Positions 9,045 through 15,000 of a stretch of 15,000 nt of DNA are shown piece after piece. The notes under the pieces were generated by a model. It searched no databases, was not told the origin of the DNA, and saw only the letters and a program-made list of their open reading frames with translations. The stretch lies in the NCBI GenBank assembly GCA_009779515.1, contig WREE01000028.1:1-15000 (forward strand). The letters are read 5' to 3'. Source of the DNA: Symbiobacteriaceae bacterium. Lineage in GTDB: Bacteria; Bacillota; JAAYKD01; WRDA01. Position 1 is the first letter of the stretch. Every line of letters begins with the position of its first letter. The position numbers and the translations under genes were made by a program.

Positions 9045-9075
9045 AAAAACGAGGACCGCCCGAAAGCGGCCCTCG
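9045..9075 (-). terminator. Intrinsic terminator or attenuator between the two surface-protein genes
   Basis: Read on the minus strand, CGAGGGCCGC pairs with GCGGTCCTCG (nine pairs, one A-C mismatch, six-base loop), followed directly by TTTTTGG. The stem ends only about 7 nt before the AGGAGG ribosome site of the 5895-9026 gene. It could end transcripts of the upstream gene, set the ratio of the two proteins by partial readthrough, or shield a processed 5' end. Confidence 0.75.
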
Positions 9076-9130
9076 CGGGTCTTAGCAACCCATATAGTCG
9101 TTACCTAAACTAACTGCTACTTACTATTTC

Positions 9131-12100
9131 CTACTCCGGCGCTACTTCCGGCTCTACTTCTACCTCAGGGGTGGGAGCGGGAGCAGGAAGAGTGGCAGGG
9201 GGAGTGGTGGGCGGAGGGGTAGAAGGAGCGGAAGGATAAGTAATGACATCGGTATCACCAGCACCGGTGATAATAATCTGTCCGGTAGCGGCAATCCAGT
9301 CGACCTGGACACCAGCGCGTTGCAGGATGGTGCGAATAGGCGCCAAAGCACGGTTGGTTACCGGATCGATCTCGGCAGCAGCAGCCAGTTCCTCAATCTC
9401 ACCGTCGAAGGTGACCCTGGTAGAACCAACGGTCATGACTAAGGTGTGGTTCATGAAGCTGGCGGTAATGGTGCGGGTAGCATCGTTGAAGTCGACTTTG
9501 CCCTTAAGGATATTCTCGAAGACAAAGCGGATAGGCAGGAAGGTGATGCCGTTCTTGATGAGCGGCGGCACATCCAAGCCAAAGGCTCCAATGGTTTCGG
9601 TGCTGCCAGCGGTGAGAATAATCTGGGAAGCCTCTTTGCGCTGGACAATGAGGGTGACATCATAAGAGTTGCCAGCCATGTCAATGACCATAACAAAGAT
9701 TTCGTTACGACCATACTCTAACCCAACATTGTAGGAGAAGTCGAACTCGGTGAGACCGTTGAAACGGCGTCCCTTGTCGCCTACAATAATTTCGGAGAGC
9801 CCACCCTCGTCGGCAATTCTACCGGAGATAGTCACGGCGGACTTGGTAGTTTCGCTAATGTAGGGGTTCAGCACCAGGGTAGGAGGAGTGGTGTCGTTAA
9901 TAATCTGGACAGTGGTGAACACTGGGTCAGCTTTAACGATGTCGTAAATGGGGGCGCCGCTGTCGGTGACGCCAGTGGAGACAGTGGTATCCTCGTTGAA
10001 GGCAGTGATGTCGAAGCGCTTGCTGCTACCAGTAGTCAGCGGAGTGAAGAGGTAAGTGGTCTTACCTTCGCTGTTGGTGCGCTGGGCGAAATTCTCTGCC
10101 TCGGTGGTTACCTGAACTCCCACCACAGGGTTGCCGTTGGCGTCTTTAACGAAGAGGTCAACAGAAGTGGTGGAACCACGGTTCACCCGGTTGGGGCTAG
10201 CAGTTATGGACGGCTTCTTAATGGGAACGGTAAAGCCTTCCACGGAACGCGTAGTGCCAGTAGAAACGCCATCGCGCACGTTCAGGTAGAACCTTAAGGA
10301 AAGGTCGCCCTCCACGTTACGGGTGTTGGCGGAACGGGTATCGACAATGCTTACATAGAACTCATGGTTGTCATAAGCATTATCCACCAGATAGCGGCTG
10401 TACTCTTTGTCGCTGAGAACCAGACGGCCGTTCAGCGGGGAGAGGATAGAAGCGTAGGTGGGGATTAACTCGGACTTCTCGCCATCTTCCGTCAGAAGCT
10501 CGAACTTATCCTTATCGATAGAGACCGGCACGGTGTTGTTGTTCAGAGGGTTCTTAACCGTGAAGCCCATTTTGTTGGAGTTACGGTAATCTGAGTTTCG
10601 GGCGTAGGCAGTATCCCAGGTAATTGCCGAGAAGCCATCAACAAATTCGATGGTTAGCGGTAAAACCATGAAGGGAATATCAACATAGTTGGTCATATTG
10701 GTGGTGGAGACCCGCATAATGAAGTTCCCCGGACGCAGACCAATAAGGTTGATGTTGTATCTGCCATTGCCGGCATTGTTGAGAATTAACCGATCCAGGT
10801 TGGCGAAATTGGTGGCTTTTTTACCATTTTCGTTCAGGAGCTGGACAGTGGTTAAGTCGGTTGCGGCAGTGCCATTAGCGCGGAAGGCGTCGAAGGAGAG
10901 CTGGGTGGAAATACCCACCACGGAGTTCTCCCTGCCGGCGACCATGGTAGCAGTGTAGTCGTTACGTCCCACTGCCTGCAGCACAGCCACAGCCTTGACC
11001 GCGTTGGAAGAGCCGCTCTCGCGAACCACCAAGGTAATATCCCCGCCCTTGTTGGGACGGACATTCTCGAAGGTGTAGCGACCACCGACGACGTTGTAGG
11101 AGCGGTTGGTGCCAATCTGAGCGTTGATGTCATCATACAGCTCCAGGCGGGCGCGGTTCTGCTCAATACCGTCGCGATCGGTAACCACAGCGTTGAAGTT
11201 GTTAGCAGCTTGCACGGTAAGGGTCATCTGGCTCGGTTTGGCAATCCAGAGGGAGTTCTTAACCGTGATGGTGCGGGAGGCGATGACCGATTTGTCGCTG
11301 GCGAGGAAGTCCAGATCCAGCTGTAAGTCGGCGCCGCCTTCCAGGATGAGATCCCAAGGCACGTAGATGGTAATATCTTTGTCGACAATTTGGTAAGTAA
11401 GGGTGGTATCAACAGCGTTGGCTTTGCCTTCCTTCTTCAGGTAGTGGTCATCATCGGACTTGCCTTCGTAACGGATACGGTTCAAGCGGAGTTCGTTGAT
11501 GTTAACCGTAGAGGTGGATTTCAGTCCAATAGCAAACTGATCTTTGCTATCGTAGTTAATTTCCTTCATCTCTAAGCCGGAGAAGTGAGCGACAATACCC
11601 GGGCTTTCCACGTTAATGGTTAAAACGGAGTTGTAACCTTCCAGCGGGCGTTGCGAGGTGGTCTCTCTACCGTTGGTGCGCAGACGCAGCGAGGCTGTGC
11701 CAGTGCCGGCAAAGCAGAAGTCCACGCGGTTAAATACGGGAGGAGCATCGCTGGCTGCGGTGTTGTAGCAGAGGTAACCTTCACTATCCACAATAAAGGG
11801 AGGATAATAGCCTGCAGCCGTGTAGTCCCAGACATAGGGTGTACTTTCCAGACGAACGGAGGGCAGCACATTTTGGCTGGTATTATTTATGGTATGGCCC
11901 TTGGCAATGTACTGGTTGCCCACCATAGCCACAAAGCTAACCCCATAGAGGAACTGGTTCTGACGGCCAGCCACGCTCATGGAGCCGGCAGTGGTACGCC
12001 CACGAGCATCGTAGCTATCTCTGTCATCGTAGGTGTACATATCCGTAATTTGGATCGGCTGATAAGCCACCCCGCTGATAGCGGTGGTTTCTTTTAGCGC

Positions 12101-14101
12101 AGCTTTGTAGAAAGCAGCGCGGGTACCAGAAGCTACGGTATAAGCAAACTGGGTAGAAGGTTCGGTAATGTCAATATTAACCATGCGGTTCAGCTTGCGG
12201 TCATAACGCGTGGTGGGGTAGAGGATGTAGTCGGCTAATTCTACATTAGGAATGTTAAAAATGTAGTAACCACCATTAGTATTACCCTTGGCTACCAGTT
12301 CGCCGGTGGCACTGCCCAGACGCACTTCGTAATTGAAGTCCCGCTCAGGAGCGTTGCCGTTGGCGTCCACTATGTAGCCTTGGATAGTCTGGGAGGAGCG
12401 AGTGCCAGCCAGGAAGGACTGAGCGCCATCGCGCACCCGGTATTGAAAGCGAATTTCAATAGGCGCGCCCTGGAGTAAGCGGTTTTCTGGGGTGGATGCA
12501 GTAATAGCGCCAGTACCTTCGGAGTTAAGAAGAGTCTGCCAGTAGTTGTACTTGCTTGTCATATCGCTGTTGTTTGTGGTGTTCTGGGTATTGAAGAAGT
12601 TCCTCTGCTCTACGATTTTATCGTAGTTTGCCTTAGCAGTTGCAAAGTCGACTTTTTCGGCATCCTTCCACAAGTTCCACTTAGCGATAGCATCGTCTCT
12701 AGCCTCTTCATAGTTCTTTTGGTCAGTCGCAGCTATCTTCTCAGCGGTTTCAGCTGCTGTCGCAGAGTTAGCTACCAGTGTTTCCTGAACAGTTATGACG
12801 TCGTATCCAACTTTGAGGATGGCCTCGCCAATAGTCTTATAAGTGAGCCCCGTTGCTGTATCGATCTTATTTTTTTCTTCTATAAGTTTCTCTGCCTGCG
12901 CCGCTAACGGGAAGTCTACACTAGGATCGTAAGTCAAATCAACAATACTCTGGACTTTTACATAAGCGGTGCTCTTCAGCCAGGTGGCATAGTCGCCGTA
13001 TGCAGCTTCAGTTGCAGGCGGATTGGGAAATGCGTTTAGCTCAGAAGTAAGGGTATCAAGTTCATCCTTGCTGTCCGCAAGCTCAAGGGCATCGAGGGCA
13101 TCTTTATATGCCTCATAAATCTTTTTGGCTACCTCCTCGTAGGCATCCTTGGACGCATTACGAATAGCCATCAACCTCGATGCTTCATCTGCAGCCTTAT
13201 TGTAGTCTTCTTCCCCGGTTTTAACTGCAGCTATCAGCTCGTTATAGGTGGTATTCCATGCGGTTGCAGTAGCAGGGAGGTCGCTATACTTGACTGTTAC
13301 TACATCATCATAAATGTTATTCAAATCGATTGTTTTGGCACGATACGCATCGTAAACAACCTTGGCGTCATTGTACGCCGTTTCGGCAGCGGCAAGGGCT
13401 TCGCTTCCGGAAGCCGAACCGGATGTGTTATTGGAAGTCTCATAGGGTATCCAGTCGCCGTCCCGAAGACTCTTGATACCAAAGCCATAGTAGCGCTTGG
13501 TATGGACTTCCGGTACGAAGGAGACATTGAAACGACCATCACTATCTACCTCGGATAATATAGTGCCTGCATAACCAAGGTAGTTCATTAGTATTGCGTT
13601 ACTACCTGTACTTGCCGTATTAGACGGGGCAGAACTGGCATAGTAACGGCTTACCGCATACTGAGACGCTCTCTTTACTGCTGCTTTCCATACTGCCTCG
13701 GTTTGAGACTCCCTGTCTTCCCCTTGCCCTTCAGCAGTAGGATCGTTTAAAAGAGCAATTACCAGAGTCTTGTCGGCATCTGTGGTGGCTTTTCTGCCAG
13801 TGATCTTTTCGAAAAGCTCTGCTACCAGCGCCGAACTCATATACTGGGTATGGTCGCTAGGTCTGTTGGTGCCGTTACCATTTTCAGTGCCCTGCACTGC
13901 CAAACGACCGCTAAGGGTATAGCTGGTGTTGGGTGCCCAGACAACAGCGGAACGAACTGCATCGTCAAACTCGATGTTAACGCTGGTAGGGGCAGTAAGT
14001 TGGTAGGACGGAGCACCAAAGCCCTTCGCCGAGACTACGCCGCTAAAGGTGGTAATAATCATTACCATGCTGAGTAGCGCAGACCAGAATTTCTTCTGCA
14101 T
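9131..14101 (-). CDS. Giant secreted surface protein with helical insert, Big-1-like domain and C-terminal stalk domain
   Basis: This 1656-residue exported protein has a signal peptide (1-25, MQKKFWSALL..., cleavage after VVSA). Visible layout: a beta segment around 60-70 and 185-215 (SGRLAVQ, DSDGRFNVSF); an Ala/Glu/Lys/Tyr-rich, probably coiled-coil region (about 232-527); a segment resembling carboxypeptidase-regulatory folds (about 570-650, QGYIVDANGNA); many beta domains; a Big-1-like Ig domain (about 1298-1375, VKDANGNPVVGV); an Ig-like domain opening DTTPPT (about 1403-1488); a stalk domain (about 1489-1613, GITFLPIRFVFE, GKVDFNDATRTI, RALAPIRTIL); and a Pro/Glu tail (1616-1656). There is no LPXTG, SLH or transmembrane anchor at the end, so attachment is unclear. 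AAAGGAGG precedes the ATG, and a strong promoter lies at 14221-14249. It may be an S-layer-like or adhesive envelope protein; the smaller neighbour repeats its C-terminal architecture. Confidence 0.85.
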   Translation of the reverse strand: MQKKFWSALLSMVMIITTFSGVVSAKGFGAPSYQLTAPTSVNIEFDDAVRSAVVWAPNTSYTLSGRLAVQGTENGNGTNRPSDHTQYMSSALVAELFEKITGRKATTDADKTLVIALLNDPTAEGQGEDRESQTEAVWKAAVKRASQYAVSRYYASSAPSNTASTGSNAILMNYLGYAGTILSEVDSDGRFNVSFVPEVHTKRYYGFGIKSLRDGDWIPYETSNNTSGSASGSEALAAAETAYNDAKVVYDAYRAKTIDLNNIYDDVVTVKYSDLPATATAWNTTYNELIAAVKTGEEDYNKAADEASRLMAIRNASKDAYEEVAKKIYEAYKDALDALELADSKDELDTLTSELNAFPNPPATEAAYGDYATWLKSTAYVKVQSIVDLTYDPSVDFPLAAQAEKLIEEKNKIDTATGLTYKTIGEAILKVGYDVITVQETLVANSATAAETAEKIAATDQKNYEEARDDAIAKWNLWKDAEKVDFATAKANYDKIVEQRNFFNTQNTTNNSDMTSKYNYWQTLLNSEGTGAITASTPENRLLQGAPIEIRFQYRVRDGAQSFLAGTRSSQTIQGYIVDANGNAPERDFNYEVRLGSATGELVAKGNTNGGYYIFNIPNVELADYILYPTTRYDRKLNRMVNIDITEPSTQFAYTVASGTRAAFYKAALKETTAISGVAYQPIQITDMYTYDDRDSYDARGRTTAGSMSVAGRQNQFLYGVSFVAMVGNQYIAKGHTINNTSQNVLPSVRLESTPYVWDYTAAGYYPPFIVDSEGYLCYNTAASDAPPVFNRVDFCFAGTGTASLRLRTNGRETTSQRPLEGYNSVLTINVESPGIVAHFSGLEMKEINYDSKDQFAIGLKSTSTVNINELRLNRIRYEGKSDDDHYLKKEGKANAVDTTLTYQIVDKDITIYVPWDLILEGGADLQLDLDFLASDKSVIASRTITVKNSLWIAKPSQMTLTVQAANNFNAVVTDRDGIEQNRARLELYDDINAQIGTNRSYNVVGGRYTFENVRPNKGGDITLVVRESGSSNAVKAVAVLQAVGRNDYTATMVAGRENSVVGISTQLSFDAFRANGTAATDLTTVQLLNENGKKATNFANLDRLILNNAGNGRYNINLIGLRPGNFIMRVSTTNMTNYVDIPFMVLPLTIEFVDGFSAITWDTAYARNSDYRNSNKMGFTVKNPLNNNTVPVSIDKDKFELLTEDGEKSELIPTYASILSPLNGRLVLSDKEYSRYLVDNAYDNHEFYVSIVDTRSANTRNVEGDLSLRFYLNVRDGVSTGTTRSVEGFTVPIKKPSITASPNRVNRGSTTSVDLFVKDANGNPVVGVQVTTEAENFAQRTNSEGKTTYLFTPLTTGSSKRFDITAFNEDTTVSTGVTDSGAPIYDIVKADPVFTTVQIINDTTPPTLVLNPYISETTKSAVTISGRIADEGGLSEIIVGDKGRRFNGLTEFDFSYNVGLEYGRNEIFVMVIDMAGNSYDVTLIVQRKEASQIILTAGSTETIGAFGLDVPPLIKNGITFLPIRFVFENILKGKVDFNDATRTITASFMNHTLVMTVGSTRVTFDGEIEELAAAAEIDPVTNRALAPIRTILQRAGVQVDWIAATGQIIITGAGDTDVITYPSAPSTPPPTTPPATLPAPAPTPEVEVEPEVAPE

Positions 14102-14220
14102 GAAGATCCTCCTTTGTTATTCCCGATTGCCCCTCTGGCATTCCCCATACTTCCAGCAAGTGGCCGCTACACCCACGGATGACGAAGAGCCGGAGGGAGG
14201 CATCAGGTATTTACGGGGGG

Positions 14221-14249
14221 AGTATAACTCATCCTTTTCCGGTATGCAA
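14221..14249 (-). promoter_or_regulatory. Strong sigma-A-type promoter of the giant surface-protein gene
   Basis: On the minus strand TTGCAT (14249-14244; 4 of 6 match to TTGACA) and TATACT (14226-14221; 5 of 6 match to TATAAT) are separated by exactly 17 nt. The predicted start near 14214 gives a leader of about 110 nt ending in AAAGGAGG just before the ATG at 14101. A long leader and near-consensus promoter fit an abundant envelope protein. Confidence 0.75.
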
Positions 14250-14259
14250 TACCTTTTGC

Positions 14260-14277
14260 CATCTTGTTAACAAGATG
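14260..14277. promoter_or_regulatory. Perfect 18-bp palindrome upstream of the -35 box; candidate operator
   Basis: CATCTTGTTAACAAGATG is a perfect inverted repeat of two 9-bp halves with no spacer. Its edge is 10 bp upstream of the -35 hexamer at 14249-14244, a place typical for activator binding. It is not followed by a U-run, so it is not a terminator. The regulator is unknown. Confidence 0.5.
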
Positions 14278-14296
14278 TAAAGAAAGTATGGGAAAA

Positions 14297-14327
14297 TAAA
14301 AAAATCCCCCCACAAGGGGGGTTTTTT
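14297..14327. terminator. Distal terminator of the rRNA operon (copy 1, bidirectional)
   Basis: CCCCCC (14306-14311) pairs with GGGGGG (14316-14321) around a four-base loop, flanked by seven A on the left and six T on the right. It therefore reads as an intrinsic terminator on both strands. The same hairpin recurs at 14514-14540 with one fewer C, A and T. It separates rRNA transcription from the surface-protein promoter. Confidence 0.9.
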
Positions 14328-14329
14328 AT

Positions 14330-14369
14330 ACCTGGCAATAACCTATTTTCCCATGAGGTTGCCCTAACA
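14330..14369 (-). pseudogene. Duplicated 3' fragment of 5S rRNA
   Basis: These 40 nt are identical to the last 40 nt of the 5S gene (14543-14582), from ACCTGG through CCTAACA, and then diverge abruptly. With the attached terminator, the direct repeat spans about 14297-14369 versus 14514-14582, differing only by single-base losses in the A, C and T runs. It lacks the 5' two thirds of 5S and cannot fold as one. Confidence 0.9.
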
Positions 14370-14395
14370 CCCCTCGCGCCAAACTGTTCGCCGGC

Positions 14396-14416
14396 AACAG
14401 CCCATTAAGGGCTGTT
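14396..14416. repeat. Perfect 8-bp inverted repeat in the rRNA tail spacer
   Basis: AACAGCCC (14396-14403) and GGGCTGTT (14409-14416) pair perfectly around ATTAA. No T-run follows on either strand. It lies in the non-coding spacer between the duplicated 5S fragment and the inverted 5S-like piece; function unknown. Confidence 0.6.
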
Positions 14417-14460
14417 CCACGGCTACATTTTTAGGCGCTCACGCTTCGTCGCGAAGGCCC

Positions 14461-14513
14461 GCCTTCTCGCGCTAGAGATGCTTTGTAACCTCAAGAAAAT
14501 AGTTCCCAGATAT
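14461..14513 (+). pseudogene. Inverted, decayed 5S rRNA 3'-like segment
   Basis: On the plus strand this begins GCCTTCTCGCGC, identical to 12 nt inside the minus-strand 5S (14592-14603). It continues through AGAT, AACCTCA, GAAAATAG, CCAG and TATAAAAAA in the same order as the 5S 3' half, with small deletions. It therefore looks like the 3' half of a 5S gene in the opposite orientation, running into the same terminator (14514-14540) from the other side. This was judged by eye; the 12-nt block and the order of matches are the main support. Confidence 0.55.
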
Positions 14514-14540
14514 AAAAAATCCCCCACAAGGGGGGTTTTT
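14514..14540. terminator. Terminator directly after 5S rRNA (copy 2, bidirectional)
   Basis: CCCCC (14521-14525) pairs with the G-run 14530-14535, flanked by six A (14514-14519) and five T (14536-14540). It is therefore an intrinsic terminator on both strands, 2-3 nt after the end of 5S. It is the first terminator met by the rRNA transcript; copy 1 is the second. Confidence 0.88.
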
Positions 14541-14542
14541 AT

Positions 14543-14660
<118 letters not shown>

Positions 14661-14765
14661 TGGTTCAGAAAGCTCTCACTCCCTGAGAATTACATAGAGA
14701 TACTCGTAAGGGTTGGTAATTAGCGTGTTTCTCTTACTCTCTGGTGCAGCTTAACCCCTTTTTAG
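14661..14765 (-). other. 23S-5S internal transcribed spacer
   Basis: About 105 nt lie between the 23S 3' end and the 5S 5' end. I see no tRNA gene in it. It should carry processing sites that mature both rRNAs. Confidence 0.8.
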
Positions 14766-15000
14766 GGATCAAGCCCTCGACCTATTAGTATCGGTCAGCT
14801 TAACGCATTACTACGCTTCCACCTCCGACCTATCTACCTGGTAGTCTCCCAGGGGTCTTACCGGATTATCTCCGTGGGAAGTCTTATCTTGAGGCTGGCT
14901 TCACGCTTAGATGCTTTCAGCGTTTATCCATTCCGAACTTGGCTACTGAGCGCTGCTCCTGGCGGAACAACTCATACACCAGCGGTTCGTCCATCCCGGT
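14766..15000 (-). rRNA. rrl: 23S ribosomal RNA, 3' end (truncated by window edge)
   Basis: The minus strand reads through GGATGGACGAACCGCTGGTG, CGCTGAAAGCATCTAAGCG and GAAGCC, and ends ACCGATACTAATAGGTCGAG plus GGCTTGATCC. These are hallmark sequences of domain VI and the 3' terminus of bacterial 23S rRNA. The remaining 2.6 kb or so and the 16S gene would lie to the right. The 3' end is placed at about 14766 by family convention. Confidence 0.97.

Noticed and set aside
11651..12097. Plus-strand open frame of 148 codons
   Set aside because: It is a shadow opposite the giant surface-protein gene, with no ribosome site and no family likeness.
14661..14765. tRNA gene in the 23S-5S spacer
   Set aside because: No cloverleaf-compatible arms or T-loop consensus (GGTTCRANYCC) were found.

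Overview
The window looks like a chromosomal segment of a motile, anaerobic-type Firmicute (Clostridia; a Desulfotomaculum/Moorella/Peptococcaceae-like genome is my best guess, not proven). The reasons are an Mbl-type MreB gene followed by a flagellar basal-body rod gene (the mbl-flhO-flhP order known in Bacillus), strong Shine-Dalgarno sites with GTG/TTG starts, a BmrCD-type heterodimeric ABC exporter, and very large secreted proteins ending in 'copper amine oxidase N-terminal-like' stalk domains. No plasmid, phage, IS or CRISPR signature was seen.

Layout. (1) 1-1246, minus strand: the 5' end of a flgF/flgG-type gene, preceded by mbl. (2) 1247-1665: a divergent intergenic region with hairpins, one copy of a 42-nt dispersed repeat and a sigma-A-like promoter pointing right. 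(3) 1666-5748, plus strand: a probable three-gene operon made of two ABC exporter half-transporters and a small protein whose centre is 54 consecutive aspartates. (4) 5749-5894: a convergent intergenic region with a long hairpin and the second copy of the 42-nt repeat. (5) 5895-14101, minus strand: two very large exported surface proteins (1043 and 1656 residues) sharing the end architecture Ig-like domain, then stalk domain. They are separated by a terminator or attenuator hairpin, and the first is driven by a near-consensus promoter with an 18-bp palindrome just upstream. (6) 14297-15000, minus strand: the distal end of an rRNA operon (23S 3' end, spacer, 5S, terminator), followed by a rearranged tail with a second terminator, a direct copy of the last 40 nt of 5S and an inverted, decayed 5S-like piece.

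How the genes fit together. The exporter pair shows the classic asymmetry of heterodimeric drug/lipid exporters: subunit 1 has Asp in place of the catalytic Glu, and subunit 2 has a degenerate ABC signature. That places one degenerate and one consensus ATP site at the dimer interface. The poly-Asp protein begins 20 nt after the second subunit and has no terminator before it, so it is probably co-transcribed; its function is unknown and it is the most unusual item here. The two large secreted proteins are plausibly a co-expressed cell-envelope pair. The rRNA tail records at least two duplication events around the 5S 3' end and its terminator.

Limits: all calls come from reading the sequence and recalled family motifs; no database search, structure prediction or computed alignment was possible.
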